From Eubacteriales bacterium (GTDB lineage: Bacteria; Bacillota; Clostridia; Oscillospirales; CAG-382), in assembly GCA_028702135.1 (NCBI GenBank), contig JAQVPJ010000006.1, positions 1 through 64,000 on the forward strand: a stretch of DNA of 64,000 nt, read 5' to 3'. This document shows positions 52,816 to 63,150 of this stretch, piece after piece. Both the position numbers and the translations under genes were made by a program. Within the stretch, counting starts at the first letter, position 1. Each line of letters starts with the position of its first letter. Below the pieces are notes generated by a model, which searched no databases, had not been told where the DNA came from, and worked only from the letters and a program-made list of their open reading frames with translations.

Positions 52816-55197
52816 TTATACTCGTAAGGTTATACCCATCTCGCTATCGAGCTTTTTGAGAATTTTCTTAACAGCGGTATCTACCTCTTCCTCTGTCATG
52901 GTCCTGTCCATGAGCCGGAAAGTCAGTCTGACAGCTACGCTCTTTTTATTCTCATCAACTCCCTTACCCCTGTAAACATCAAAAACAACAGCGCTAATTA
53001 GCGACTTGCCGGAATAACTCATAATGTTTTTGCATAGAGTTCCCGCCTCGACAGCTTCGTCCGTAATAAGTGCGAGATCACGCTCAACCGAGGGATACTG
53101 GGGGAGGGGTTTATATTGTATGTCCGCCTCATGCTCTTCATATATTGCGGGTATCGACAGAACCGCTGCATAAACAACCGTGCCTATGTCAAAATTATCG
53201 GCAACCTGAGGATGGATTTGACCGACTTTTGCGATAAACCTGCCATTTACAAAGTATTCGGCACACCTGCCCGGATGGAAAGCAGGATCGTCGCTGACGG
53301 ATTTGATCTCATAGTTTTTGACTCTGAGAGCGTCAAAAACACCCTCTACATAACCTTTTGCGTCGTAAAAATCACCCGAACCGTAAAAAGCGAATACAAG
53401 GTTTTTTTCCTCCAACGACATATCCCTGCATTTCTTATACACCGTAGCGTTCTCAAAAAGTCTGCATGAGGGTATACGGTGATTGAAGTTGCGGGAGACC
53501 GACTCAAGCATAGAGGGAAGTGCCGTGGTACGCATAACTGAGGTATCCTCTCCGAGGGGGTTTATCAGTTTAATGCTGTCCCTTAGTTCGCTGTCTGACG
53601 GCAGACGTATTTTATCATAGAGTTTGGGAGATATAAAAGAGAAGGTATAAATCTCCAAAAAACCAAGCGAAACCATTACATGGCTTGCCTGAATCCGGAA
53701 CTTCTGTGCCTGATTAAGTCCACCCTCGGCAATATCGGCGGTAAAGTTGTTCTCAGGAATTTTATCATAACCGTAAAGACGGGCAACCTCCTCGGCAATA
53801 TCAGCAGTATTAACAATATCTCCTCTAAAAGGCGGAACGACCAAGTTCCTGTTGCTGTCTGTTTTTAACCCGAGGGGCAGAAGCAGCAGAGCCATTTCCT
53901 CGAAGCTGATATCCGTTCCAAGAAGGCGGTTTACCCGCTTGTAATCAAAGTTGAGAGTTCTCTCACCGATATCCGTACCGACGATGTCAATTATACCGTC
54001 TACAACCTCACCTACACCAATTGAAACGGCAAGTTCGACAGCTCTGTTTACAGCATCAAGAGTGTTGCAGGCAGGTAACCCTTTTTCAAACCTTGCGCTT
54101 GACTCGGTGCGTATACCGAGAGCTCTTGAGGTATGCCTGATATTTTCGCGGTTGAAGTTTGCGGATTCAAAAACAACGGTCGCTGTGTTGTCCTTGATTC
54201 CGCTGTTCAAACCGCCTATAATTCCTGCAAGGGCAACGGCATTTTCACCATCGGCAATACACAGCATATCGGAACTGAGATTCCTCACTGCATTATCGAG
54301 TGTAATTATGCTCTCGCCCTCTCTTGCGTTGCGTACGATTATGCTTTTACTTGCTAAATAGTTGTAATCGAATGCGTGCATAGGCTGACCGTACTCTATC
54401 ATAACATAATTTGTAATATCGACGATATTGTTGATTGGACGAACACCCGCCGAGCGGAGCTTTGAGCGCAACCATAACGGTGAGGGAGCAATTTTTACGT
54501 TCTTTAACATCCTCGCTGTATATCTCGGACATAAAACAGTATTCTTAACTTCAACCTTAAGGTGCTTTTCGATATTATCGCCGTCTTCCGTTCTCTTGAC
54601 GACAGGTTCTTTTATATTCAGAGGAACGCCGAGCGCGGCAGCGCTCTCCCTTGCTATGCCGAGGTAGGACTGACAATCAGGCCGGTTAAAAGTCAGCTCA
54701 AAATCAACTATTGTATCCCTGAGCATTAAAACATCCCTGATATCGTCGCCAAGGTTACACTGTTCCTGTAAAATGAAAATCCCATCTTCATTTGTATAAG
54801 GAAAATCATTTACTGTCAGTCCGAGTTCGTCGATTGAGCAGAGCATACCTTCAGACAGAACGCCTCTGAGCTTTCCGGTCTTTATGGTTTTGCCAACGGG
54901 CAGAACCGCTCCGTTAAGGCATACGGGAACTATATCTCCGGGCTTAACATTCTGTGCACCGGTGACTATTTGCAAAAAAGGCTCGCTTCCGATATTTATT
55001 TTACAGACAATAAGGTGATCGGAATCGGGGTGAGGTTCGGTCGACATAATCTTTCCGACGACCACATTTTTTATATCCTCACCAAGCAGTTCATAGCTCT
55101 CAACCATTGTGCCGGAATGAGTCATAGTCTCACAATAATTCCGAATATTTGTATTTATGTTTACATAATCCTTTAACCAATTCAAAGAAACCTTCAT
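52816..55197 (-). CDS. pheT: Phenylalanyl-tRNA synthetase beta subunit
   Basis: Large subunit of the (alpha-beta)2 PheRS that charges tRNA-Phe. Domain order: tRNA-binding EMAP-like domain (about 40-150, VGKIMSTEPHPDSDHLIVCK), B3/B4 editing region (MIEYGQPMHAFDYNYL, ARFEKGLP), B5 DNA-binding-like domain, and the C-terminal FDX-ACB domain (PLPQYPSVERDLALI ... TLRV). At 793 residues it is full length. ATG behind GGGGG. It starts 12 bases after pheS. Confidence 0.97.
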   Translation of the reverse strand: MKVSLNWLKDYVNINTNIRNYCETMTHSGTMVESYELLGEDIKNVVVGKIMSTEPHPDSDHLIVCKINIGSEPFLQIVTGAQNVKPGDIVPVCLNGAVLPVGKTIKTGKLRGVLSEGMLCSIDELGLTVNDFPYTNEDGIFILQEQCNLGDDIRDVLMLRDTIVDFELTFNRPDCQSYLGIARESAAALGVPLNIKEPVVKRTEDGDNIEKHLKVEVKNTVLCPRYTARMLKNVKIAPSPLWLRSKLRSAGVRPINNIVDITNYVMIEYGQPMHAFDYNYLASKSIIVRNAREGESIITLDNAVRNLSSDMLCIADGENAVALAGIIGGLNSGIKDNTATVVFESANFNRENIRHTSRALGIRTESSARFEKGLPACNTLDAVNRAVELAVSIGVGEVVDGIIDIVGTDIGERTLNFDYKRVNRLLGTDISFEEMALLLLPLGLKTDSNRNLVVPPFRGDIVNTADIAEEVARLYGYDKIPENNFTADIAEGGLNQAQKFRIQASHVMVSLGFLEIYTFSFISPKLYDKIRLPSDSELRDSIKLINPLGEDTSVMRTTALPSMLESVSRNFNHRIPSCRLFENATVYKKCRDMSLEEKNLVFAFYGSGDFYDAKGYVEGVFDALRVKNYEIKSVSDDPAFHPGRCAEYFVNGRFIAKVGQIHPQVADNFDIGTVVYAAVLSIPAIYEEHEADIQYKPLPQYPSVERDLALITDEAVEAGTLCKNIMSYSGKSLISAVVFDVYRGKGVDENKKSVAVRLTFRLMDRTMTEEEVDTAVKKILKKLDSEMGITLRV

Positions 55198-55209
55198 ATT
55201 GTTATCCCC

Positions 55210-56229
55210 CTAAAACTGCTCTAAAAAGCGAATATCGTTTTCGTAAAGCAGACGTAAATCATCGATATTGTACTTTAAAAGAGCTACGCGCTCCAATCCG
55301 ACGCCGAAAGCGAAACCCGTGTAGACCTCAGGATCGATTCCGCAGCCGGAAAGCACATTGGGATGAACCATTCCCGCACCGAGTATTTCTATCCAACCCT
55401 CTGATTTGCAAAAACGGCACCCTTTGCCACCGCATACAAAACAGGAAACGTCAACCTCAGCTGAAGGTTCGGTAAACGGGAAGTTATGCGGACGAAAGCG
55501 GGTTTTTGTCCTCTCACCGAACATAGCTCTTGCAAACAACGCAAGAGTGCCTTTTAAATCGCCCATGTTGATGTTTTTATCGATTACTAGCCCCTCGAGC
55601 TGGTGAAACACAGGTGAATGCGTGGAGTCAAGCTCGTCCACACGATAAACCCTGCCGGGAGATATGATTCTGATAGGAGGCTTTTTTTTCTGCATTGCTC
55701 TTATCTGCACGGGAGAGGTCTGAGTGCGTAAAAGAATGTCGGTCGAAATATAGAATGTATCGGTATAATCCCTTGACGGGTGGTCGGCGGGAGCGTTTAA
55801 TGCGTCAAAGTTATTGTACGCACTTTCCACCTCCGGCCCCTCTACAACTTCAAAGCCCATGCCGATGAAGATTTCCCTCATCCTGTTTTCGACGAGCGAT
55901 ATGGGATGAAGCTTGCCTATATTCTTCTTCTTGGCGGGTAGGGTAACATCAAGCTTCTCGTTTTCAAGCTTTTCGGAAAGCTCCTTTTCCCTTAAAAACA
56001 GGCTCTTTTCCTCTATGTATTTTTCAAGTTCCTCACGAACTGTATTAGCAAGCGCGCCGATAACCGGCCTTTCCTCCGGGCTGATCTGCCCCATGCCGCG
56101 GAGTATTCCCGTAAGAAGACCTTTTTTACCGAGGTATTTTACACGTACGGCATCAAGCTCTGCGTCTGAACGAGAGGATTGAATATCGTCTGATGCAAGT
56201 TTTTTAATGTTTTCGAGTTGTTCTCTCAT
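55210..56229 (-). CDS. pheS: Phenylalanyl-tRNA synthetase alpha subunit
   Basis: Catalytic class II synthetase subunit, 339 residues. Motif 1 region HPISLVENRMREIFIGMGFE; motif 2 FRPHNFPFTEPSAEVDVSC; motif 3 GFAFGVGLERVALLKY. A Cys cluster CFVCGGKGCRFCKSEG follows motif 2, as in many Firmicute enzymes. The 52 bases before it are too short for a T-box leader, so it is probably transcribed from a promoter further upstream, behind rpoD. Confidence 0.97.
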   Translation of the reverse strand: MREQLENIKKLASDDIQSSRSDAELDAVRVKYLGKKGLLTGILRGMGQISPEERPVIGALANTVREELEKYIEEKSLFLREKELSEKLENEKLDVTLPAKKKNIGKLHPISLVENRMREIFIGMGFEVVEGPEVESAYNNFDALNAPADHPSRDYTDTFYISTDILLRTQTSPVQIRAMQKKKPPIRIISPGRVYRVDELDSTHSPVFHQLEGLVIDKNINMGDLKGTLALFARAMFGERTKTRFRPHNFPFTEPSAEVDVSCFVCGGKGCRFCKSEGWIEILGAGMVHPNVLSGCGIDPEVYTGFAFGVGLERVALLKYNIDDLRLLYENDIRFLEQF

Positions 56230-56281
56230 TGTAATTATTTTAACCTTTCAGAAATTAATCACCTTACTAATGCGGGTTTTG

Positions 56282-57385
56282 TTATTCGAGATAATCTTTC
56301 AGCTTTTTCGAGCGGCTGGGATGGCGCAGTTTTCGAAGAGCCTTTGCCTCGATTTGGCGAATACGTTCACGAGTTATATCAAAGACCTTTCCGACCTCCT
56401 CAAGCGTTCTCGGTCTGCCGTCTTCCAAACCGAACCGCAGCTTCAAAACGCTCTCCTCTCTTGGAGTAAGTGTATGGAGAACCTCCAAAAGCTGCTCGCG
56501 CAGCATCATATATGAAGCGGCATCAGCAGGGGCAGGGGTGTTATCATCGGCGATGAAATCGCCCAAATGACTGTCCTCCTCCTCGCCTATGGGCATCTCA
56601 AGCGAAACGGGTTCCTGTGCGATTTTCAGAATCTCGCGCACCTTGTCTATCGGCATCCCCATCTCCTCGCTGATTTCCTCATCAGTCGCGTCCCTGCCAA
56701 GCTCCTGTAAGAGCTGTCTTGACACTCTGAGAACCTTATTTATAGTCTCAACCATATGAACAGGTATGCGTATTGTTCTCGCCTGATCTGCTATGGCTCT
56801 CGTTATAGCTTGTCTTATCCACCAGGTCGCATAGGTAGAGAATTTATATCCCTTTCCGTAGTCGAACTTTTCCACAGCTTTCATCAAGCCGAGGTTGCCC
56901 TCCTGTATAAGATCGAGGAAGAACATACCTCTGTTGACATAACGCTTTGCTATACTGACAACAAGACGCAGGTTTGCTTCTACAATCTGCCTTTTGGCGT
57001 TATTATCCCCCTCAGCCATCTTACAGGCAAGCTCAAGCTCCTTGTCGGCAGACAAAAGCTGTACCTTTCCGATCTCTTTTAAATACATCCTAACCGGGTC
57101 GTCAATAGACACGCCCTCCTTATTCAGGACTTCGTCCACCTCGATCGGAGCTTCCTCAGGATCATCCTCAAGCTCGTCCTCCGGAAGCTCAAATACACTG
57201 TTGTCGAACTCGGTCGCAATCTCTATCCCGTTGCTCTCGAGTGCATCGTATACCTTTTCAAGCGTTTCGATAGAAACGTCGGTATCATCAATTGATTCCA
57301 TTATATCCGAGGCTGTGACGCTGCCCTTTGTGCGGAAGCTCTCAAAGAGCTCCGGTTTTAAAACACTGCTGTTTTCGTTAGGCAT
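56282..57385 (-). CDS. rpoD: Primary sigma factor (sigma-70/SigA)
   Basis: Housekeeping sigma factor, 367 residues. Region 1.1 is short and acidic ([20 protein letters not shown]); region 1.2 is [16 protein letters not shown]; region 2 contains [16 protein letters not shown] for -10 recognition; region 4.2 is [20 protein letters not shown] for the -35. The many TTGACA/TATAAT-type promoters of this window are its expected targets. It follows dnaG by 24 bases, the classic dnaG-rpoD pair. Confidence 0.98.
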   Translation of the reverse strand: MPNENSSVLKPELFESFRTKGSVTASDIMESIDDTDVSIETLEKVYDALESNGIEIATEFDNSVFELPEDELEDDPEEAPIEVDEVLNKEGVSIDDPVRMYLKEIGKVQLLSADKELELACKMAEGDNNAKRQIVEANLRLVVSIAKRYVNRGMFFLDLIQEGNLGLMKAVEKFDYGKGYKFSTYATWWIRQAITRAIADQARTIRIPVHMVETINKVLRVSRQLLQELGRDATDEEISEEMGMPIDKVREILKIAQEPVSLEMPIGEEEDSHLGDFIADDNTPAPADAASYMMLREQLLEVLHTLTPREESVLKLRFGLEDGRPRTLEEVGKVFDITRERIRQIEAKALRKLRHPSRSKKLKDYLE

Positions 57386-57409
57386 TTTTCTTCCCCCACT
57401 TTTTATGTG

Positions 57410-59182
57410 TTAGTTATTTTTCCTTTTCAATGAATTAATATAATCGCTGATACCCTCCAAAGGGTTTTCCGCAATTTTTTTATCGTATTCCTGCTTCTTT
57501 TTCTGCTCTTTGAGAGTTTCAATAAGTGAAAAGAGCATTTCTTCCGTGTTCTCGCTGAATTTTTTCCGTGCAGCGATATATTTTGATACGGTGCTTAACT
57601 CATCAGGCGTAAGCGTTCCGTTTTTCGAGAGTATTGCTTCTCTGCCTGCAGCAAAGTCGTCAAAGAACAAATCGAACACCCGTCTGTTAAAATCAGTTAC
57701 GAAGCTGTCCGCACTTAATGTCCCTATTGCCTTTTGCGCAAGTTCGGGCTGTATAAGCATTATGCCCAATATAGATTCTTCAAGCATAGTTTCGCCCGAA
57801 AAACGTATTTTATCACGGTTAACCCGGTCGCCGAATCCGCCGGACTGCTGTATGGTTTTTTCCGAAAAACTTTTCTTCCGTTTTTTTTCGTATGCTTTTG
57901 CCTTTCGCTCTGTATCCTCAAGCACCGCCGCCTTGGTTATTCCGAGCTTCTCGGCGACTCTTGACGAATATATCTCACGCTCGCTCTTGCTCCATAAAGT
58001 GGAAATATAATTAGTAAGCTCTTCGAGCGCTCTGATTTTTTCGTCCGGAATGTCCAAGTTGTATTTTGCCAATATTTCGTTGATTTTATAATCGATCTGC
58101 CCGCTTGCTGCCATAAGTTTGTTGCGGAAAGCCGAAGCACCGTATTTTTTTATGTACTCGTCGGGATCCTTTGTGTCGCCGGATAAGGAGAGTATTTTAG
58201 TATCGACACCGACCTGATTCAAAAGGTTGATACCCTTTATAGTAGCGGCTCTGCCCGCACCGTCAATATCATAAGCGAGGTACACCGTTTTGGAATGTTT
58301 TGCTATCAATCTTGCATGCTCGCTCGTAATCGCAGTGCCGAGGGTTGCGACAGCATTGGTGAATCCTGCCTGATGCAGAGCTATTGCATCGGGTGCGCCC
58401 TCGCACAATATCAGAAACCCCTCCTTCGTGTTTTTCGCAATATTCAATCCGAAAAGAAGCTTGCTTTTTTTAAAGGCGGGAGTGTCCGAGGTATTTACAT
58501 ACTTGCGCTCATCACTCTCGTTAAGCCTCCTTCCGCTAAAAGCGACCACATCACCCTGTATATCAAAAACAGGGAACATAAGTCGGTTGCGGAACATATC
58601 ATACAACCTGCCGTTCTTGTTTGTCCCGCATAGAAAAGCTGTTGTAAGTTCAAGCGGAGTAAATTTCATTTTTATAAGATGAGAAGTAAGAGCATCCCAG
58701 CTGTCAGGCGCGTAACCAATCCCGAAATGTCTGACAGTTGTAGCGGAGAACTGCCTTTTTTCAAGATATTTTAAAGCCGCCTCGCCCGATGGAGAAAAAA
58801 GTGCGGAGCGGAAGAAGCGTGCCGCCTCAGTGGTTGCGGCAATAATGCGTTCTTTTTTAACGGAGGAGGTATTTCTGTTTACAAACTCGTCTTGCAGAAC
58901 GGGAATCCCCGCACGCTCTGCCAAAAACTCAATCGCTTCGGGATAATCAATGCTTTCCATTTTCATAATAAAGCTGACTACATCACCGCCCGTCCCGCAG
59001 CCGAAGCAGTAAAAACTTCTTGTTCCGGGGAAAACCGTAAAGGACGGTGTTTTTTCATTATGAAAGGGACACAGGGCGACCACATTCGACCCGGCTCTTT
59101 TAAGATTGATATAACTTCCTATTACTTCCTCAATATCGTTCCTGTCCTTTATTTCTTCCAAAAAACCTTGAGAAAACGCCAA
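57410..59182 (-). CDS. dnaG: DNA primase
   Basis: Makes RNA primers for replication. Domains: CHC2 zinc finger C38-x2-H41, then C59-x2-C62 (YCFGCGTGG); TOPRIM catalytic core with LILCEGAPDAIALHQAG and YLAYDIDGAGRAA; C-terminal helicase-binding helices. The TTG at 59182 is chosen, 8 bases after AAAGGAGG, giving a 590-residue protein MAFSQGFLEE; a GTG at 59191 overlaps the ribosome site. Primase upstream of rpoD is the normal Firmicute order. Confidence 0.97.
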   Translation of the reverse strand: MAFSQGFLEEIKDRNDIEEVIGSYINLKRAGSNVVALCPFHNEKTPSFTVFPGTRSFYCFGCGTGGDVVSFIMKMESIDYPEAIEFLAERAGIPVLQDEFVNRNTSSVKKERIIAATTEAARFFRSALFSPSGEAALKYLEKRQFSATTVRHFGIGYAPDSWDALTSHLIKMKFTPLELTTAFLCGTNKNGRLYDMFRNRLMFPVFDIQGDVVAFSGRRLNESDERKYVNTSDTPAFKKSKLLFGLNIAKNTKEGFLILCEGAPDAIALHQAGFTNAVATLGTAITSEHARLIAKHSKTVYLAYDIDGAGRAATIKGINLLNQVGVDTKILSLSGDTKDPDEYIKKYGASAFRNKLMAASGQIDYKINEILAKYNLDIPDEKIRALEELTNYISTLWSKSEREIYSSRVAEKLGITKAAVLEDTERKAKAYEKKRKKSFSEKTIQQSGGFGDRVNRDKIRFSGETMLEESILGIMLIQPELAQKAIGTLSADSFVTDFNRRVFDLFFDDFAAGREAILSKNGTLTPDELSTVSKYIAARKKFSENTEEMLFSLIETLKEQKKKQEYDKKIAENPLEGISDYINSLKRKNN

Positions 59183-59225
59183 AATCCGCACCTCCTTTCA
59201 GACGAGCTGTAAATTTAACTTTTTG

Positions 59226-60224
59226 CTATTTATAATGCCACGACTTAGGAACAAACAGGTCCTCAAAGGTGGTTATTGCATAACGGTCTGTCATACCCGC
59301 TATATGGTCGCAGACGATACGCTCTTTCCCATCGGAGTCAAGATGTTTGAGATACTCCACAGGCAGCATATCTATATTATTATAATAGTAGTCGAAGAGA
59401 AACGCAAGCATATTTATAACTTTTTCATCCTCGCTTTTCGCCATAGGGTTGGTATAAACCCGCTCGTACAGAAACCTTCGCATCTCAAGCATGGCACTGC
59501 CGTAAGGCTCGGTCATCCCGATTTTTCCGCTTGATGTGCCGTAGGCTATTACTGAGGAGACAAGCGAGGTTATCCTCTCGCTGTGTGAGCAGCCCAAAAC
59601 CTCGATAACATCAGCGGGAATCTCTCCGTCCTTTAAGATTCCGGCGCGTACCGCGTCATCGATGTCGTGGTTTATGTAGGCGATTCTGTCAGCAAATTTT
59701 ATAATCTGTCCTTCAAGTGTGTCGGCTACATGTTCTCCGGTGTGATTGACTATACCGTTACGCACCTCAAAGGTCAGGTTGAGTCCGTTTCCGTCTCTCT
59801 CGAGCTTGTCCACCACCCGCAAGCTCTGCTCGTAATGACGGAATCCGCCGGGGCACAGCCTGTCAAGTGCCCGTTCTCCCGAATGTCCGAAGGGGGTATG
59901 CCCGAGATCATGACCGAGAGCGATTGCTTCTGTAAGATCCTCATTAAGACATAAATCTCTTGCTATTGTACGAGCTATCTGAGTGACCTCAAGGGTATGT
60001 GTCAGTCGGGTTCTGTAATGGTCTCCCTCAGGGGAAAGGAAAACCTGCATTTTATGCATAAGCCTACGAAAGGACTTTGAATGCGTTATTCTGTCCCTGT
60101 CCCGCTGGAAATCGGTCCTTACGGGACAATCGTCAATAGGAAACATCCGGCCTTTTGAGTTTTTTGTCAAAAATGCTTCCGGACAAAGGAACTGCTCCTC
60201 GCGAGCGAGCATCATCTCTTTCAT
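59226..60224 (-). CDS. dgt: Deoxyguanosinetriphosphate triphosphohydrolase-like protein
   Basis: HD-domain dNTPase cleaving dGTP-type nucleotides to nucleoside and tripolyphosphate. The metal motif is HTLEVTQIARTIARDL ... GHDLGHTPFGHSGE. At 332 residues from the ATG at 60224 it fits the short Firmicute form; GGA lies about 11 bases upstream, and an ATG at 60281 is possible but adds atypical residues. In Clostridia dgt is commonly the gene before dnaG and rpoD, as here. Confidence 0.93.
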   Translation of the reverse strand: MKEMMLAREEQFLCPEAFLTKNSKGRMFPIDDCPVRTDFQRDRDRITHSKSFRRLMHKMQVFLSPEGDHYRTRLTHTLEVTQIARTIARDLCLNEDLTEAIALGHDLGHTPFGHSGERALDRLCPGGFRHYEQSLRVVDKLERDGNGLNLTFEVRNGIVNHTGEHVADTLEGQIIKFADRIAYINHDIDDAVRAGILKDGEIPADVIEVLGCSHSERITSLVSSVIAYGTSSGKIGMTEPYGSAMLEMRRFLYERVYTNPMAKSEDEKVINMLAFLFDYYYNNIDMLPVEYLKHLDSDGKERIVCDHIAGMTDRYAITTFEDLFVPKSWHYK

Positions 60225-60294
60225 AATAAAATCATTCCTTTCCGTGACAGATTTTACGTCAGCCTGAATAGTACCCCCCATGAATAGAAATCCG

Positions 60295-62007
60295 TTATTT
60301 TATATCTTTTTTATTGAAGTCCGTAAACGCAGCTGCCAACGATAACGCTGTAATACCGGCCAAAATTATAATTCCATATAGAATATCAGCGTCATTAATA
60401 TACGAGAAAATCGAACCTGCGCTTCCCTCGAGAAAAACTACATCATCAAAAACATATGACCACATTGAAAAATAGGAGAAGGGCAGGTAGGTCAACATAT
60501 CCGTGTTTTCAAAGTATCCGTAAAAGAATAGAACGAATATCGATGAGAATAACGTAAGCACACCGATTATCAGAGATACTGCACTTCCCTTAGTTACGGA
60601 GGAAAGCATAAATGTAATTGTGATAAGACAGAAAACAGGTAATGAGGCAAACAGAATCCTACCTGTAAGCCAAACGACAAAATTAACCGCGTGAACTGTT
60701 CCGTCCTCAATATAAAGGTGTGGCTGTGACAAATCTGAAAATCCCATGCTTATTCCGCTGCCGATCAGATACACTCCGAGTGAAGCTACAATCATTCCTA
60801 AGACGAGCATAAACAAGCAGATATATTTTGATAGCAGAATCTTCCAACGCTTTACGGGACGTATCAGCAAGAGGTTTATTGTTTTTGTCGAAAACTCCTT
60901 CGCCACCATTCCGCTTGCGAAAAAGATTGCGAGGGGAGCGATGAACCAGAAAATATTTATAAACGACATCATCTTTTGTCTCGTTGAATTCGCAACAGAC
61001 GTCTCTATAACATCATTTTCAAGCGAATACAATGCTATGGCACCCATATTCATGGTTTCTTCTATATTTGAAAGACTGTTCTCGTAATACTCCTCATATG
61101 ATTCGTTTTCGCCTGTATAACCATCATATCTGACGTTTATCGCCTTACCGGGATTTCCGTACATTTCATCATTGGGATTGTTGTATTCTTCCTCTGAAAT
61201 CAAGCCGTAATAGAGACTTCTTGCATTCGTATAGTTATTTATCGCAATTTTCACCGTCTTGTTTTGAACGGATTCAAAATCGTATTTCTTTTCGAGAAGG
61301 TGCTCATATGCGGATGCAATTTTTTCGGAGCAGGTAACCGAACCTTTTAGCTTAAAGATATCAAGGTCAGTTATATCCTTTCCGGCGTCCTTTTCGGCGA
61401 TCGCTTTTTCAAGTGAGGTTTTATCTACCTCCAGAATCTTTAATGTAGTCTTATAAGCTCCGCGCTGGGATTCTGCGTAATTATTCTCCTCAAGCGCCTT
61501 CAATTGGCTTTCCTGCTCAGCTATAATTGATATATATTCCTCGTTCGAGTAAAAAGTCTTATAGTAATCTGCGTTCTCACCGCCGCTATTGACATATTCG
61601 TAATAGCAAATCGCATCCACGTTACTAAGCAGATTGTTTATAATCGACAGCTTCCAGTTACTGCTGCCATCTTGGTTTTTTATACCAAGTTCAATAACTC
61701 TTTTCAGTATATCGATTTTTTTATTGTTTATATTGTTATTTACTATCGCATTGGCTTTTTCAAAGTCCTCCATTTCGGACAAAATCGATTCAGGTATAAT
61801 CTGGCTCTTATATGAGTCTATCTGATCCTCAAAGCTAAATGGATAATATCCATCGATGTAATACTCTGATGCATAATAGTAGTTTATCGGGCGTATAAAC
61901 GAGATTCCCAAAACCAGGAGCAGAATAAGCGCAAGTAAAATCGGAACGCTTTTTTTACGGAATAGCTTTATAAATTCGTTTTTTGTAAGTGTAAGTATCA
62001 TTTTCAT
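60295..62007 (-). CDS. ABC-2 type transporter permease with large extracellular loop
   Basis: A 570-residue membrane protein: one N-terminal helix (VPILLALILLLVLGISFI), a 320-residue soluble loop with heptad-like character (EQESQLKALEENNYAES), then five or six helices near the C-terminus. It is the permease partner of the ATPase encoded 16 bases upstream (62024). Topology is that of CcmA/NatAB-like and bacteriocin-immunity type exporters. The ATG at 62007 (behind AAAGGAGG) is used in place of the longer frame. The cargo is unknown. Confidence 0.88.
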   Translation of the reverse strand: MKMILTLTKNEFIKLFRKKSVPILLALILLLVLGISFIRPINYYYASEYYIDGYYPFSFEDQIDSYKSQIIPESILSEMEDFEKANAIVNNNINNKKIDILKRVIELGIKNQDGSSNWKLSIINNLLSNVDAICYYEYVNSGGENADYYKTFYSNEEYISIIAEQESQLKALEENNYAESQRGAYKTTLKILEVDKTSLEKAIAEKDAGKDITDLDIFKLKGSVTCSEKIASAYEHLLEKKYDFESVQNKTVKIAINNYTNARSLYYGLISEEEYNNPNDEMYGNPGKAINVRYDGYTGENESYEEYYENSLSNIEETMNMGAIALYSLENDVIETSVANSTRQKMMSFINIFWFIAPLAIFFASGMVAKEFSTKTINLLLIRPVKRWKILLSKYICLFMLVLGMIVASLGVYLIGSGISMGFSDLSQPHLYIEDGTVHAVNFVVWLTGRILFASLPVFCLITITFMLSSVTKGSAVSLIIGVLTLFSSIFVLFFYGYFENTDMLTYLPFSYFSMWSYVFDDVVFLEGSAGSIFSYINDADILYGIIILAGITALSLAAAFTDFNKKDIK

Positions 62008-62023
62008 CTTCCGGTATCCTCCT

Positions 62024-62941
62024 TTAAGCAATCTGTCCCTTGGAGCCGTTAGTTGCTTCAAGGAATACGGTTTCGAGTGATTTATGCTCAAAGGTCATAG
62101 AAAACAGGGAGATATCGTTTTGAACGAGCATCTTTACCATCTCTGCGGCGTTTTCTTTTGTTGCAAGGAATAAAAGATTGTTATCAGCAACGGATACTTC
62201 GAGATTATGCTCTTTCAATAACGAAGCTGCTTTATCATTATCACTGACTGAGAGTATATAATGAAGACGGTTGTCCTCGTCACGCTCTGAAATCAGATCC
62301 GATAGCGATTTTTGAGTAATCACTACTCCCTTTTCGATAATGCAGAGAGTATCGCACATGAGTTCCATCTCAGCAAGAAGGTGGGAGGATACGAAAATCG
62401 CCGTTCCGTTTTTAGCAAGAACGCGGAGCATATCCCTGAGCTCCTTAATGCCGACCGGGTCGAGCCCGTTTGTAGGTTCGTCCAATACGAGCAAATTTGG
62501 TTTGTTTATCAATGCCTGCGCAACTCCGAGACGCTGCCGCATACCGAGCGAATACTTCTTAACCTTGTCGTTTAGCCTTCCGAGCAGCTTTACCTGTTCG
62601 GCGACCTCAAGCACTCTTTCTCTTCCGAGTCCGTGCATTTTAGCACAGAGCAGAAGGTTCTCATAACCTGATAAGTAGTTATACATATCAGGGCTTTCAA
62701 TAATTCCGCCGACTTTTTCGAGCGCTTTCTCAAAATTGTTTTTAACGCTGTAACTGTTAATGTAAATTTCGCCTTCGTTGGCTTTCAACAACCCAAGCAT
62801 TATTTTTATCGCGGTTGTCTTGCCAGCACCATTAGGTCCCAAAAAACCAAGTACTTCGCCCGCGCTGACGGTGAGCGAGACATTGCTCAGCACCTTCCGC
62901 GAGCCGAAGTATTTACTTACATTTCGCATTTCTAATATCAT
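62024..62941 (-). CDS. ABC transporter ATP-binding protein
   Basis: ATPase subunit, 305 residues. Walker A GPNGAGKTTAIK, Q-loop region GGIIESPDMYNYLSG, signature YSLGMRQRLGVAQ, Walker B LLVLDEPTNGLDP and the H-loop VSSHLLAEMEL. A C-terminal extension (about 220-305) is typical of BcrA/NatA type ATPases. The ATG at 62941 follows AAAGGA by 6 bases. It pairs with the permease gene downstream. Confidence 0.95.
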   Translation of the reverse strand: MILEMRNVSKYFGSRKVLSNVSLTVSAGEVLGFLGPNGAGKTTAIKIMLGLLKANEGEIYINSYSVKNNFEKALEKVGGIIESPDMYNYLSGYENLLLCAKMHGLGRERVLEVAEQVKLLGRLNDKVKKYSLGMRQRLGVAQALINKPNLLVLDEPTNGLDPVGIKELRDMLRVLAKNGTAIFVSSHLLAEMELMCDTLCIIEKGVVITQKSLSDLISERDEDNRLHYILSVSDNDKAASLLKEHNLEVSVADNNLLFLATKENAAEMVKMLVQNDISLFSMTFEHKSLETVFLEATNGSKGQIA

Positions 62942-63090
62942 TTCATATCCTTTCACGCAAGAAAATTTGCGTTTTGCGATTTCGTTTATTTTTGTTCTTA
63001 TATGATTATATATACGCAGAGAATTCGAAAACACCTTTTTTATGTATCCGAATTTTTAAAATAATAATCAGTATCCCTTTTTTTTTGCTT

Positions 63091-63124
63091 AAAAAGCTCA
63101 GGCAGGTATAATAATACCCGCCTG
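63091..63124 (-). terminator. Terminator after the right-edge permease gene
   Basis: On the minus strand CAGGCGGGTAT and ATACCTGCCTG form an eleven-base stem (one G-U), followed by AGCTTTTT. It separates the edge permease from the ATPase-permease pair, so these are probably two transporter operons. Confidence 0.75.
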
Positions 63125-63150
63125 TACTCCCGTTTTTACAGCAAGACTGC

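Noticed and set aside
56230-56281. T-box leader before pheS
   Set aside because: Only 52 bases are available and no T-box bulge or antiterminator is present.
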